A stretch of 64,000 bases of DNA, taken from Odobenus rosmarus divergens (taxonomy: Eukaryota; Chordata; Mammalia; Carnivora; Odobenidae). Positions 34,451 through 47,129 of the stretch are shown piece after piece. Every line of letters starts with the position of its first letter. The first letter of the stretch is position 1. The stretch covers positions 969,653 through 1,033,652 of the forward strand of contig NW_004450397.1 of the NCBI RefSeq assembly GCF_000321225.1, in the 5' to 3' direction. The notes beneath the pieces are model-generated. The model saw nothing but the letters and a program-made list of their open reading frames with translations, was not told where the DNA came from and did no database searches. Position numbers and translations under genes: made by a program.

Positions 34451-35315
34451 ACAATGCAATTAATGCAGATATGACACGATAGAAAGATTTTTATTTATGA
34501 GCTTCCAAAAAAAACAAAACCTTCAGCTCAAAAAAGCCTTACAAAAATACAGTTTCAGATTTCTGAAATATACACTGAAAATTAAGAATGGGGAGGTGAT
34601 GTCAGCAAGATGGAAGACTAGGAGATCCCAATTATCATCTCCCCAACAAAAATAAACAAAGCAATAAATAACCTCAAACTGGAGAAAATAGCTCACGGAA
34701 AGCTCTGGATTACAATGAAGAAGCAGCACGAAACCTGCAAAGATCAAATACCGAGGAATGACCATATAGCAAAGTTCAGGAAGCCTATTACCTATATTAC
34801 CTCATTCTCCAGTCCAAAGAAGCTTGGAACCAGGAGGTATAGCCTCAGAGGACTTCCACCCCATGAGGAAATGGAGTGCAGGAGAATCCCAGCAGGACTC
34901 ACCACCAAGGATATTTGCAGCCTGTGAGACAGGTCTCCCACAGTGTTTACCAATGCTGATCCCAGCTGACAGCTGCCTACAGTATCTCCTGCATCTACTC
35001 CTTGGGGATAGAGATGTTGCTGTTGGGAGACCTGGCTGCAGGAGCCCCAGTCACTGCTATGTCCTGCTACCCAGAATCAGAACACCACGGCATTTCACCA
35101 TATAGGGGATTGGAGCTGCCACTGCTATGTGCCCCACCCCCAGGGACCAGGTCTTGGCTCTGAACCCTTACTGTCAGGGCCACACTGCCACTGCTCTGAG
35201 CCCCACCCCCATCCCAGATCAGGACTCCGACCTGTCATGGCCAGGAAGTGCTGCCATTCCTCTAAGCCTAGCTCTACTATGAACCATTATATGCCAAAAA
35301 ACTGCATAACCTAGA

Positions 35316-37673
35316 AGAAATGGGTACATTCCAGAAGCATACAAGCACCAAAACTGAATTATGAAGAAAGAGAAAATCTGAACAGAACAATAATGAGTAA
35401 GGAGATTGAATCAGTAATCAAAAACTTCCCACCATAGAAAAGTCTAGGACCAGATGGTTTCACTGGTGAATTCTACCAAATCTACCAATATTAAATATTT
35501 CTACCAAATCAATACCAATCCTTCTCAAATGCTTCCAAAAAACTGAAGAGAAGGGAACACTCCCAAACTCATTTGACAAGGCCAGCATTGTCTGAGTACC
35601 AAAGCCAGATAAGGACACTACAAGAAAAGAAAATCACAAAACAATATCCCTGATGAATACTGATGAAACAATTCTCAACCAAATATTAGCACACTGATCT
35701 TAGCAGCACACGATAAGAATCATTCACAATGATCAAGTGGGATTTACCCCTGGGAAGCAAGGATGGTATAATATATGCAAATCAATAAATGTGATAGACC
35801 ACCTTAACAGAATGAAAAATAAAAAGCATACGATCATCTCAATAGATGTAGAAAAAGCATCTTACAAAATACAACACCATTTCATGATAAAAAAATCCTC
35901 AATAAATTGGATGTAGAAAGAACATACCTCAACATAAAAAGGCCATATATGGCAAACCCACAACTAATATCATATTCAAGTGAAAGGATGAAAGCTTTTT
36001 CTGTAAGATCAGGAATAAGACAAGGGTGCATATTTTCACCTCTCTTATTCAACATACTACTGGAATTCTTATCAGAGCAACTAGGTAAGATAAATGGATA
36101 AAAGGTATCCAAATTGAAATTAAAGAAGTAAAATTGTTATTATTTGCAGATGAAATGATCTATCTAGAAAACATTAAAGAATCCACCAAAAAAACTATTA
36201 TAACTAATAAAAAAATCAGTAAGTTGCAGGATACAAAATCAACATACAGAAATCAGTTGCATTTCAATACACCAATGCTGAATTATCTGAAAGAGAAATT
36301 AAAAAGCAATTTCATTTATAGTGGCATTGAAAATAATAAAATACTTGGGAATAAATTTAACCAAGAAGATGGAAGATCTGTACACTGAAAACCATAACAC
36401 ACTGATGAAAGAGACTGAAGACACAAATAAATGGAAAGATATCCTGTGTTCTTCGATTGGAAGAGCTATTACAGTGAGAATATCCATTCCTTCTAAAGTG
36501 ATCTATAGATTCAATGCAATTTCAAGCAAAATTCCAAAGGCATTTTTCACAAAAACAGAAAAAAAAAACTATTCTAAAACGTGTATGGAAACACAGAAGT
36601 CCCCAAATAGCTAAAACAATCTTGAGAAACAAGAACAAAGATGGAGGCATCACAATACCCAATTTCCAAAAGATACTATAAAGCAGTAGTAATCAAAACA
36701 GTATGGCACTGACATAAAAACAGCACATTGAGCAGTGGAAAAGAACAGAGAGCCCAGATAAAAATCCACACATATTTGGCCAAGTAACTTTTAACAAGGA
36801 TGCCAAGAACACACAATGGAGAAAGGACAGTCCCTTTAATAAATGGTGCTTGGAAAATTGGACATCCACATGCCAGAGAATGAAACTGAATCTTTCATCC
36901 CTAACAAAAATTAACATAGAACAGATTAAGGACTTAAACATAAGACCTGAAATCATAAAACTACAAGAAAACACAGGAAAAAGATCTGTAACATTGGTCT
37001 TGACAGCGATTTCTTGGACAAGACACCAAAAGCATAGGCAACAAGAGCTAAAATAAAATGGGACTACATTACACTAAAGAGTTTCTGCACAGCAAAGGAA
37101 AGAATAAATTGGAAAGTCAACATATAGAATGGGAGAAAATATTTGTAAAACATATATCTGATAATGAGTTAAATCCAAAATATATAAATAACTCCCATAA
37201 CTAAATAGCAAAAAAGAAAACAATCCAATTAAAAATGGGCAAAGGATCTGAATATCTTTCTCCAAGAAGACATAAAAATGGACAACGGACATATGAAAAA
37301 GTATTCAATATCACTAATCATCAAGGACATGAAAATCAAAACCACAATTAGATATCACATCATACCTATTAGGATGGCTATTATCAAAAAGACAAGAGGT
37401 AACAAATGTTGGTGAGGATGTAGAGAAAACATTTGTTGTTAAATGCTACAGCCATTATGGAAAACATTATGGCAGTTCCTCAAAAAATAAACATCTGAAC
37501 TACCATGTGATCCAGAAATCCTACTTCTGAGTATATATCCGAAGGAATTAAAATTGATATCTCAAAGAGATATCCGCATGCCCAAGTTCATTGCAGCATT
37601 ATTTAAATAGTCAATATATGGAAACAAACTAAATGTCCTTTGATGGATAAATGGCTAAGGAAAATGTCTCAAA

Positions 37674-37719
<46 letters not shown>

Positions 37720-37820
37720 TATTATTCAACCATAAAAAAAGGAAATCCTGGCATTCATTGATCAATATAGAGATTATGCTAAGTGAAATTAGCCTTAAAA
37801 AATGACAAATACTATATGAT
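35316..37820 (+). pseudogene. L1 ORF2 remnant (reverse transcriptase and C-terminal part)
   Basis: Conceptual translation in changing frames shows L1 reverse-transcriptase landmarks. SGIRQGC..SPLLFN lies near 36010-36050. The catalytic box is read near 36133-36150 as F-A-D-E, where active elements have F-A-D-D. Downstream is LGINLTKKMEDLYTENH (36329-36390). The frames are 64-97 residues long, separated by stops and frameshifts. The endonuclease domain is absent. Dead copy of a LINE protein, not a host gene. Confidence 0.85.
37675..37717. repeat. (CA)n microsatellite
   Basis: About 21 uninterrupted CA units inside the L1 3' part. Long enough to be polymorphic. Confidence 0.95.
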
Positions 37821-38219
37821 GTCACCTATACATGGAATCTTTAAAGAAAATCTGACTTTATAAAAAATACAGAATAGAATGGTGGTTGCCAGGGACTGGG
37901 AAGCAGGGGAAATGAGGTAATATACATCAAAAGATAGAAATTTTCAGTCATAAGAAAAAATAAATTCTGATGATCTAATGTACAACATTGTGGCTATAGT
38001 CAATACAATATTGTATACTGGAAATTTGCTGAGAATAAATCTTGAGCATTCTTGTCACATACACAAGTTATCTATGTTAGTTATGTGGGGTTATAGACAT
38101 GTTAATTATCTTGATCTTGGTAATCATACTACAATGTATATATATATCAAATAACCATGTGTACACTTTAAAGATATGGAACTATATTTATTTCTCAATA
38201 AAGTTAAAAATAAAGACAA

Positions 38220-38480
38220 ATTTATCTCTAATCATGGGACAAAAAGGTATAGGTTAATAATGTCAATTTATAATAAAGAATGATAACTATATTGAAAAGT
38301 GAAATTACTATGCTAAAATAGTAGGATTGGATCTTTCCTTTTTCAAAATTTTAGTAGAAAAAATTTGCTAGGATGCAGTTCTTTTATTTGTAGCTTTCAA
38401 GGATCATAAAAATACAACGTTTTCAGTTTTACATGTGTGGAGAGCATGTGTAGAATTAGAGCTTTAAAAAATCTTGATCT
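38220..38480. other. Unique AT-rich sequence without genes
   Basis: Nothing recognised. Confidence 0.4.
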
Positions 38481-38484
38481 GGAA

Positions 38485-38640
38485 AGGAGCTAGATATCAT
38501 TTAACCCAATGACTGTTGTTTACAGATGAGGAAGTGAGAAATTCTGAGAAGCAAAGTAACTAGCTTGAGTCATGTGGTCACTGAAGAACAAAAAGGAAGT
38601 CTTCTGTTTCCTTTCTCCCAGCTTAGAGACCCTTTGCCAT
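38485..38640 (-). repeat. MIR SINE, reverse
   Basis: Complement of MIR: catttaacccaatgactgttgtttacagatgaggaagtgagaaattctgagaagcaaagtaactagc. Confidence 0.65.
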
Positions 38641-38644
38641 CTTT

Positions 38645-39870
38645 TGACATTTTGGATGCATGGGTTGCATTCTGTTTGAGGTTTATGAAAATAGCTATAC
38701 TTCTTCTAATCTTGCCAAATGAGCAATACTATATATATCAGTTTTCATGTGCAAGAACATTTTAGGTGAACCCAAGTAGGAAATGTGTTCAACTTAGTAC
38801 ACTATAACAGTACATGGATTTCTGTTGATATTACTGAAGCAAAATGTATATTTAAAGCATTCAAAATTGACCTAAACTGTAATAATATCTTATATGTTTG
38901 TTTTAGCTTGAATGTTGAATAAAACCAGATTAATATAAAAATTAAAATTAAGAATGGAAAGGAGTATGGGAAATAATGTATTTCAGACTCCACTTCAGAT
39001 ATAACCCCAACTGCCTTCAAGGAAGGAGATCTAGCCCATGGTAAAGATTATCCTAACTCCCTCAATTAGTTATTCTAATACTTATTTAACATCGTCATGT
39101 TTGTCAAAACTATTTTTTCCTCATTAAAACCTTACTGAAATAAAAACAAGAAAAAGTACCGTCTTTATGTAAGAACTATTCAGAAAATACTCTTCTTCTG
39201 ACCCTTGTGCCTTTTCTCTATCCCACATGACTCAAGAGTTTGCAAACAAGTTTCCTAAGTGGGAATCACTTACTTGTTTCAGAGTAGTTTAAACTTAGTA
39301 AATTTTAGCACCCATTCTTCCTCAAGGGAAAAAATAAATCGCCTTAAATTTTAAGCCTACTATTTTATCAGCCTATTAAGGGGGCATTTTTCAACCCTAC
39401 TAGCCGCTAATTAAAGGAACATCGTACCTGTTGCAAACCATCTGGTCTACTAGATGTTGTTGACAAATATAGCAGTTTCCATGCTGCATATAGTGAAACT
39501 GTTTAAGTTAATAAATTACTTAGCCATGGTAGAAAACCACCTGACTGATCATGTGCTATGCCTCACCTGACAGCATTTTTGAGAGCCCCACTGATGCTTA
39601 ACATTAGCCATGGCTTATAACAACAGTTTCAGGAAAGATCAGTTCCAGGATATATTATCTTTCCTACAAATCAAGATCCCTTATATTATTTACAGTAGAG
39701 TCACACATGTACATAATTGGAAAGTTAGAATTTAGTTTTTACCTGTAAAGCATATGGTTTGTAAATGTTAACAGTGTAATATATATTACTATCTATTGCA
39801 TTTATTACTTTACACAGATCTGGTTTGTTGCTGATTCCCCTCATAAAAATAACAACCAAAGATCTGAGTC
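38645..39870. other. Unique sequence without genes
   Basis: No repeat or gene recognised. The part at 39370-39660 is less AT-rich (cgctaattaaagg, atgctatgcctcacctgaca) and repeat-free. Confidence 0.45.
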
Positions 39871-39883
39871 ACAATTTGTTTTT

Positions 39884-40060
39884 AAGATTTTTTTTTTAAT
39901 TGATTTGACAGAGAGAAAAAGAGTACAAGCAGGGGGAGCAGCTGGCAGAGGGAGAAGCAGGCTCCCCGCTGAGCAGGGAGCCTGATGTGGGGCTGGATCC
40001 CAGGACGCTGGGATCATGACTGGAGTGGAAGGCAGACGCCTAACCAACTGAGCCACCCAG
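39884..40060 (-). mobile_element. Arctoid SINE (SINEC), reverse
   Basis: Tail complement (tttaagattttttttttt), ttgacagagagaaaaagag, ctccccgctgagcagggagc, gatcatgactggagtgg and ccaactgagccacccag. The last few bases of the head (gcgcc) are missing. Confidence 0.94.
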
Positions 40061-40370
40061 CAATTATATGATTTGGTTTAAAATTACATATAAAAATGAA
40101 TGTAGGGAAAAAGTTATGTTTCTATGAATATTGGCGTCTTGGAACATGAGATTCTGATGCCTATTTATGATAGGGATATAAAGAATGTTAAATACACATA
40201 AAATTGATGGACTTATTTTTTCACTTTAAATACTTTAGGATGGCTGAAAATTTTTGGAACACAGAACCAGAAATAAAGGATAAGTCTGAAAATGGGAAAG
40301 ATAAAATATACTTGTTGTCAGTTCACCCTATCAAAAAATATGTACATCCTGTAGATTATATTCCACATTC

Positions 40371-40444
40371 ACATGTGTGAGTACATGTGCATGCATGCAC
40401 ATGCACCTACGTGCACATGCGTGCGTACACACACACACACACAC
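40371..40444. repeat. Alternating purine-pyrimidine tract ending in (CA)n
   Basis: The sequence alternates purine and pyrimidine almost without break (catgtgtg, gtacatgtgcatgcatgcac, gtgcacatgcgtgcgtac, then CA repeat). Such tracts are prone to Z-DNA. Confidence 0.85.
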
Positions 40445-42436
40445 CAGTCAATTTAAGTCATTTTGGATCTTGAATGAATCATACCACTATTTACAAATAT
40501 TTTCTTTGCTAGTTGGTAAAAGTATCAGAAAACCAAACCTTGATAGAAACTCACTGGCCTATATATTGAACAGAGCTGTAACCCCAAAATTTTGATGAAC
40601 TATATTTTGCAGTATCTTTTCAAGTCTTCCCAACACACATACCATAAAGGGAGACTCTTAGATAAAATTCTGTCCTCATGTAACCTTGATGATATATTTT
40701 TTTAAATGCTGGTTAAAAAGCATTTGATATACAGGTTTCATTTCCCCAATCTTTAAAAAATTTACTTACCTCCCCAAATGCTCAAATAAAAAAAATTATC
40801 TCCATGTTGATTTTATAAACTCACTTAAATAAAAAATAATGTAGTTTAAACAATTTACTAAAACGTTTTCCTAATTTGCTTAAATTCTATCTCCTGCACT
40901 TTCACTTTGGTTTTTTTTTTTTTTTACATCACAGGTAATAAACACTTTATTTTGTTTTTTTAAAAATAACTGTATTAGAGATATCTGTTTGAATATGACC
41001 TTATATTTTAAATACTGGTTTTCTTCTGTTTTACTTTTTTGAATCAAAATGAGATTCAATCCAAACTGAGAATTCTACCTGGACTCAAAACTTTTTATTC
41101 ATTCATTAACCTAGACATGAACTCCTTTTTTAAGACATGACATGTATAAATATTTTAGTGTACCAACGTAAGCATGTAAATACTACAGATGGATTCAAAA
41201 TGCAGGCATTTTTGACCAAAGATCTTTGACAATGATATAAACATCTGGGTGAAGTTCAATAAAGCCAACCATTCTAGTTTCAATATACTTTGGGTATGTA
41301 TAAGCCCTATGTGTCAGCTCCATTTCACAAAGGAAATATTACTCTACCATTCCAAGTTTACTGAAAGTACTAATTAAGGAAAAAAGTATCTTTTAAGAAA
41401 AAAAAGAATGGCTACAAGATCTGTGAAAAAAATTAAAAAGATCTTCTTGACATTTACACGATTCCATGAATATCTAAGGGCATGATATAGCAGACTGAAA
41501 ATTGGAGACCAGTGACCAAATTCAGCCAGAAAACATGCTATTTTTCCTGTATAACATTTAAAAATTTAGTAAGTCATGAACATTTTAAAGTTGGGTACAT
41601 TTACATGAAATTTCATATTTCCAAATATATTTTTTAAATTAATAAGTCCACAACAGTTCATTTGGAACTGTGTAAATTCATCCTCTTTAGATAGGACCTG
41701 CACTCTCCAGTCCCTAACACTCACTGTTGCCTCCTTAAGTTATTGCACACAGCCAATCATTATTAACATTTCTATTCTACAGGGAAACAAATCCCTTCAT
41801 AATTTTGGTGTATGTATGCATGCATTCACCCACCGGGAATTCTGATGAATATAAGCATTTCATGATATTCTCCTTCCCCAACTTGCTGCACATGCCCTTT
41901 TGAACCTCCAGTCTTTCAAATAAAAATAATCAAGAATCAAAGGAGCTACAGTTTTACTAAGAAAAGTCGGGTGGTTAATTCTTCTTGCTTCTTTATTGTT
42001 GGGGAATGTCATGTTTCTCAATTTACTAATTTACCATTATACTTAAGCTATTTAAATGTTAAACCTATTAGAATATACTATAGCCAATACAGAATAAAGA
42101 AAAATAAATTCCTTTCGATCTCTAAATGACTCTCCAAGGAATTCAGATACACTCTTTTTGCAAAAAACAGTTCAATATTTTTAGTTGACTTCTATTATTT
42201 TCATTTACATATATTTATTCCATTTTAGGGCCAGGAGTTTCACCCTAATATACTTAGTCTAAGCTATTATGATTAATTATATCCTTTCATTCATGAAGTC
42301 ACCCAAGATATAGAGATAGTATTTTTATGATAATGCATTAATATTTAGATCTTTCTAGAAATCCAACAAAATATTTGAAACTTCTCTAAGAAATATGTTT
42401 CTTAACCTTGGTAGCTCTACATATTTCACTTACAAA

Positions 42437-42457
42437 ACACACACACACACACACACC
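42437..42457. repeat. (CA)n microsatellite
   Basis: About ten AC units in unique DNA. Confidence 0.9.
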
Positions 42458-42549
42458 TTTTTTTCCTATAGTCTGAGACCGTAATTAATAGTGGTAACTA
42501 ACTGAGGTATATGGAAGAAAAAGTATAAAAGGTTGTAAGCCCCTAAACT

Positions 42550-42925
42550 GACTAAGCCTCAGAATCACCTGGGCCCTTACAAAAATACATGCTTAGGCTG
42601 TATCTATGGAGATTCTGATCAAGTGGATTTGAGTAAATCAGTAAATCAGAATGTCTCAGAGCAGAGCCCTGTCAGTAGTATTTTCTTTAAAACTCCATGT
42701 GCTTGGGGGCACCTGGGTGGCTCAGATGGTTAAGCCTCTACCTTCAGCTCCAGTCATGATCCCAGGGTCCTGGGATCGAGTCCCACATCCAGCTCCCTGC
42801 TCAGCAGAGAGCCTGCTTCTCCCTCTCCCTCTGCAACTCCCCCTGCTCATGCTCTATCTCTCTGTCTCAAATAAATAAAAAACTCCACATGCTTTTAATT
42901 TTTGGTAGGATTGACAGCCACTGGC
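42550..42925 (+). repeat. MER5-type hAT MITE, split by a SINE
   Basis: Phrases gcctcagaatcacctgggcccttacaaaaa and aaatcagaatgtct match the MER5A consensus ('gcatcacctgggaacttgttagaaat', 'tgaatcagaatct'). After the SINE, attgacagccactgg matches the 'gttgagaaccactg' terminal inverted repeat. Confidence 0.65.
42704..42880 (+). mobile_element. Arctoid SINE (SINEC)
   Basis: gggggcacctgggtggctca, gatggttaagcctctacctt, gggatcgagtcccacatcc, tctctgtctcaaataaataa. Target duplication aaaactccatgtgctt / aaaactccacatgctt. Confidence 0.96.
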
Positions 42926-42929
42926 CCAG

Positions 42930-43355
42930 ATAAAAGCAATAACCTTAAAAAAGTCCTCTCCTGAATTATTTGGGTATTTAAACAAAAGTGCTTAGTTCAG
43001 TTAAACAACTGTTAGTTGGCTATGATAAAACTGTATGAAATGCCATAGTGGATTCCTAAGAAGTGTTCTCCATCCTCAACAAGTCTATAACTAATGAGAG
43101 TTAAGGGATTTAACATACATGAAATAGTATTAAATTAAAAAGTATTTCAGCAATTTGGTACTATATAACTAATGCCTTCCTAATAGGTAGTACCAAATTA
43201 CTAAAGGTCTTGAAACTGAGGCGGAATAGTTTATATACTTTATACATGACATAATAGTCAATTAAATATATTTTTTAAATAAAAGAATTGAAATTGTTTA
43301 TAAACCCAGTGTTTACTTTTCAAAGGATTATTAAGGGAAATGAGAATATTTGGTC
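42930..43355. other. Unique sequence without genes
   Basis: Nothing recognised. Confidence 0.4.
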
Positions 43356-43359
43356 CCCA

Positions 43360-43690
43360 AAGGCTATTGCAGTACCTTAGGTGTGAGCCTGTGAGTCTGG
43401 ATGGGAATGATGATAAAGGGACTGGCTTAAGACAGTTTTCAAAGGATGACTGACAAGGAAGATGATAGCTAGAATCAATAACTATAACCATTTCATGTCT
43501 GAAGGAATGTTAAAGTAATGGTTCCTTTAGCAGAGACAAGATCACAGAAGTTTGAGAAAGAACCCTGTGTGGGGAGGAAATAGGATGGGTTTTGATCTGT
43601 TGAAGTTAACATGATGGGAGACACTTAACTGGAAATATCCAGAGGATAACTGGAGATTTAGAAAAGGAACTTGAGTAAAAAAGCTGAAGA
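43360..43690 (-). repeat. L2 LINE fragment, reverse
   Basis: ggctattgcagtaccttaggtgtgagcc corresponds to the reverse of the L2 D-Y-C-N region ('ggctattgcagtagtccaggtgagag'). Downstream, gacacttaactggaaatatccagaggataactgg matches the L2 reverse strand 'catccaggtggagatgtcc'. Confidence 0.65.
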
Positions 43691-43694
43691 TAAA

Positions 43695-46080
43695 CAAAAG
43701 AGAAAACCAGGTATTTATTCATGTTATCTTTCTGCCTCAAGTCTCAGCTATATTTTGGGGACAAAGGTCACTCTACAAGTGACTTCTCATAAGGAGATAA
43801 TACCATAACAAAAACATTTGATAATACCCTATCAAAACAAAAAATACCAAACATGCTGATACTGATTGCTAATATATACTCCCTTTCCTCTGGATTTATT
43901 TTTTTCTTACAGACACAATGTCTAGTTCACAAACAGCTAGTTTAGCATTTTAAACTCACTCTTTATTGATCAAATGAGTAAAGGAGTATGAACTGCCTCT
44001 GGTAAATTATCCACCATTTCACTGAAAGTTTCTTTGCATGGCCTTTATTTATTTTATGGGTTTGCATAATAAGGATTCACACACACACAGTTTAGCTCTC
44101 CTTCCTCCAGGCTGGTTACCTAGCTGTCCTAATTACCCAGTAATTAAAATAAAACCACTCCAGATAATTGGCAGTCTTCTCTAATTGAAAACTGGGTAGA
44201 TAATCATTGGCCTAAGGAAATGCCCCACTCTCATACTGTAATACGAACTACCATCTGTCTATTAAATTAGTCATTGTAAAATATTAACATATAAATGACT
44301 ACAGTACAGGCATTATAAAAGTGGTCCTAGCATTTAATAATTTTTTTTCATTTTGTTGATTACCAACCAATTTATTTCTAGAAAAGAGTAAGGAAATGTA
44401 GTCTAGGGTTGATGAGGGAGGGGCTATGGTTATATTGATAATGTCTACCCTAGCTATACAAAGTATTTGCTCTCCAGTGAACAACATAAACATTGAACCA
44501 AGAGCTAGATCAAATTACATAAAAATATTTATTTATCCATCCATAGATCTGAGAGCTCCCAAATTTGTCATAAAATACAACACATTTACTTCCAGGGAAG
44601 TAGGAATAAAATAAGTTAAAAAAAGCAAACTGGACTCTTAGAAACTGTCCAATGGGCTAGAAAATCCTTCAAATACACCCGTTATATATTAAGGAAAGAC
44701 CCTAACTCTGTCCTTCCCGAAAGGGTAATTCTATTTGGATGAGACAAGAGGGAGAAAATTCATAAATATCAACAGATTCTGAAAAGAACACCAGTAGACA
44801 TTATGAAAGGGGGTAATCTGATTTTGTGCTGTATATAGACTACAACAGTCTTGCTACAACACCGTCTTTGCAGACATTCCTATATACAGCAAATCATAGC
44901 AGCAGTAGTATCTTCAATTAGCAAAAACAAAGATAGAGTCACACATCTAATGACACAAAGTAGACAAAAATAGCCTGAACACATTCTCCTTTCCCAGTCA
45001 AAGCCAATCCTAGAACTAAGAGAATGACCCCCTCCCCCAAATCTTCTATGTTGACTTATTCTGACATCTCAGGGATAAGTGGTTTATCTATTTGCCGGCA
45101 TTTAGTAGGTCTTATTAAATGTATAACTGAATTTGAATGTGGACAGATGACGTTCTAGACAAGGTCAAACCTTTATCCATGTAAGTACTCACCAACTGAT
45201 TAGGCAGAAATTACTTACGATATCTGATAAGTCAAACTAGCTCTAAAGCTATCTAAAAAATTAAGGGAAAAACAGAATTGCGATGAATCTGAAAAAAAAA
45301 AAAAAAAACTCCCAGTGACATATTTGACAATCACAGAAAACAGATATTTTCAGAATTTTAGATTTAGTATGCATGTATGTGTAACCAGAGTAATACTTTA
45401 CTCTGGAAGTCATACCTATTTGAAATATTTGCTCCAGTCTGAAGAATGGAAGAATCACCTTAAACCCTATCAATCACTGCCCAGTACAAGAAAAGATCAA
45501 GCTCAGTCTTGTTTTTTTCATCACAGAACCTGACACAAACTATAGAGTATTTTAGAGACTTAGCGATGACAAGATGTTTTTGTGTTCAAATGCAAAGAAA
45601 GACTCCTTAAAAAATCATTTTGTGAAACAAGATGAAGGAGAAAGCTTTTAATATCTAGAACTATAACTCAATGATCTAGAATCGTAAGTGGCTAAGGGTC
45701 TGGGGTCTCTGAAAGATAAATAGAAATATAAATTTTATTCCATCATTAAAAGTGCAGTTTATACTTTTATACTTAGTTTTAACATGGCTTTTTCTCCTCT
45801 ACATTCTTTTATGTACAAAGAAAAGTAGTATGTAAATCATGCTATTTCTGTTAATTAATGAAAAACTATACTTGTTCTAACAGTGGATTTCTCATGGATT
45901 ATTTACACTTTAAGTCCTAAGACACTAAAGTATGTGGTACATTTTTCTTCTTTAGGAATGTATAACTATAATTATATTAGATTTAAAATGACTTGAATAA
46001 CCAAGATACAAAAATATTAAAATTATAAGAGATACATTACCATAGGGTAGACATTACAAAATGATAGGGATTCTTTCTCT
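43695..46080. other. Unique sequence without genes
   Basis: No recognised repeat for 2.4 kb apart from short CA and A runs (A run at 45290-45308). A 12-bp inverted repeat with a 41-nt loop lies at 44827-44891. Confidence 0.45.
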
Positions 46081-46084
46081 CTCC

Positions 46085-46129
46085 ATATATGTGTGTATTC
46101 ACACACATATATACACTTACACACACACA
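46085..46129. repeat. Imperfect CA/TA repeat
   Basis: atatatgtgtgtattcacacacatatatacac followed by a short CA run; partly palindromic. Immediately precedes the LTR. Confidence 0.8.
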
Positions 46130-46465
46130 TACTACAGCCTGTATGTTTGTGTTCCCTCAAATTCACAGGTTGAAACCTGTGATGGTACTGGGAGATAGGG
46201 ACTTTGAGAAACGATTAGGTCACAAGGGTGGAGCCCTCATGATTGGGATTAGTGCAGAAAGCTTCTTTGCCCTTTCTACCATGTGAGGACACAATGAGAA
46301 TGGACATCTATGAACAAGTAAGTGGGCTTTCAATAGATACCAAATCTGCTGGCACCTTTATCTTGGGTCTTCAAAGCCTCTATAACTATAAGAAATAAAT
46401 AAATATGCTGTTTAAGCCACCCAGTCTATGATATTCTGTTACAACAGTCCAAATGGACTAACACA
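46130..46465 (+). mobile_element. MaLR solo LTR (MLT1/MST type)
   Basis: A single LTR of the ERVL-MaLR class. Landmarks in order: cctgtatgtttgtgttccct, caggttgaaacctgtgatgg, gattaggtcacaagggtgga, gccctcatgattgggattag, accatgtgaggacacaatgag, aaatctgctggcaccttt, tataagaaataaataaat (polyadenylation signal region), aagccacccagtctatgat, and the end agtccaaatggactaaca. No internal sequence or second LTR is nearby, so it is a solo LTR left by recombination. Confidence 0.9.
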
Positions 46466-46854
46466 CACACATTTTTGTTTTACTCTTTTAACTATTCTAA
46501 AAGTTTATAATTTCTTTCCTTAATAAATTCAATAATGAAGCAAAGTTGTTCCATTATAACTTTCAAAATTAGCATCTGCTGCCTGGAAAGAAAAACCAAT
46601 TATATGTTGAGTTTATGCCCTATCTGCCCCCAAATTTAGGTCTGCTGAATAAATATTTATGTTTTCATTTGCTTTGGACAGCTGCTAAAATGCACAATTT
46701 TCTGGAAAGCTACATTTTATCATACATAAAATAATTCCACTTTGAAAAATCACTTTGTTATTAAACTAAGCTAATGTCAAAAGGAATCATATTATGGATC
46801 ATCATAGAATAAATAGCATTACTTAACAATAAAAATTAAAACTATCATTTTCAA

Positions 46855-47085
46855 GTGTTTATAATTTTCCCTGCATTGTGCTAGCCACTTTTTACACATT
46901 ATATCACTTAATCTTTATACTAGTTCTGTGAGGTAGGTATTATTTTCCTATTCTATAATTTAGTGTACTCTGGCAAACAGAAGATGAAAAATTTACCCAG
47001 GATTACACAGATCATAAATGTCTGAGCTATATTTTTTTAAGTCTGCCTGACCTCAAATTTAAATCTCCACTATTACAGAGTATCT
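46855..47085 (-). repeat. MIR SINE, reverse, fairly complete
   Basis: Complement of MIR: ctgcattgtgctagccactt, tatatcacttaatctttatactagttctgtgaggtagg, tattattttcctattctat, aatttacccaggattacaca, and ctgcctgacctcaaa at the end. Confidence 0.82.
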
Positions 47086-47129
47086 CCCCATTAAGTTTCC
47101 TAGAGCAGAGTCTGCTGGCTATTTACCAA

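Larger units (their letters stand above)
34590..38215 (+). mobile_element. Old L1, 5' UTR joined to 3' half by internal deletion
   Basis: The start (tgatgtcagcaagatggaag, ggagatcccaattatcatctcc) is a typical L1 5' UTR opening. The 5' UTR runs to about 35310 and then goes straight into mid-ORF2 sequence at about 35316. The end is an old L1 3' UTR (atggtggttgccagggactg, ctcaataaagttaaaaataaa). ORF1, the end of the 5' UTR and the ORF2 endonuclease part are missing. The element is riddled with stops. A 43-bp CA repeat lies inside at 37675-37717. Confidence 0.9.
40062..42545. other. Unique AT-rich sequence without genes
   Basis: Repeat-poor 2.5-kb stretch. Contains a purine/pyrimidine alternating tract (40371-40444), a T run at 40912-40925 and a (CA)n run at 42437-42457. 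No gene recognised. Confidence 0.5.

Noticed and set aside
34715..35314. Several 61- to 93-residue frames in a GC-richer stretch, suggesting an exon cluster
   Set aside because: The stretch is the L1 5' UTR; its higher GC and lack of stops are features of that region of the element.
36134..36388. Possible functional reverse transcriptase
   Set aside because: The catalytic box is altered (F-A-D-E), frames are broken by stops and shifts, and the endonuclease is missing: a dead L1.
37675..37717. CRISPR-like or satellite repeat array
   Set aside because: It is a simple CA microsatellite; no spaced direct repeats occur anywhere in the window.
46130..46465. Endogenous retrovirus provirus
   Set aside because: Only a single MaLR LTR is seen; no internal gag/pol-like sequence or partner LTR within the window.
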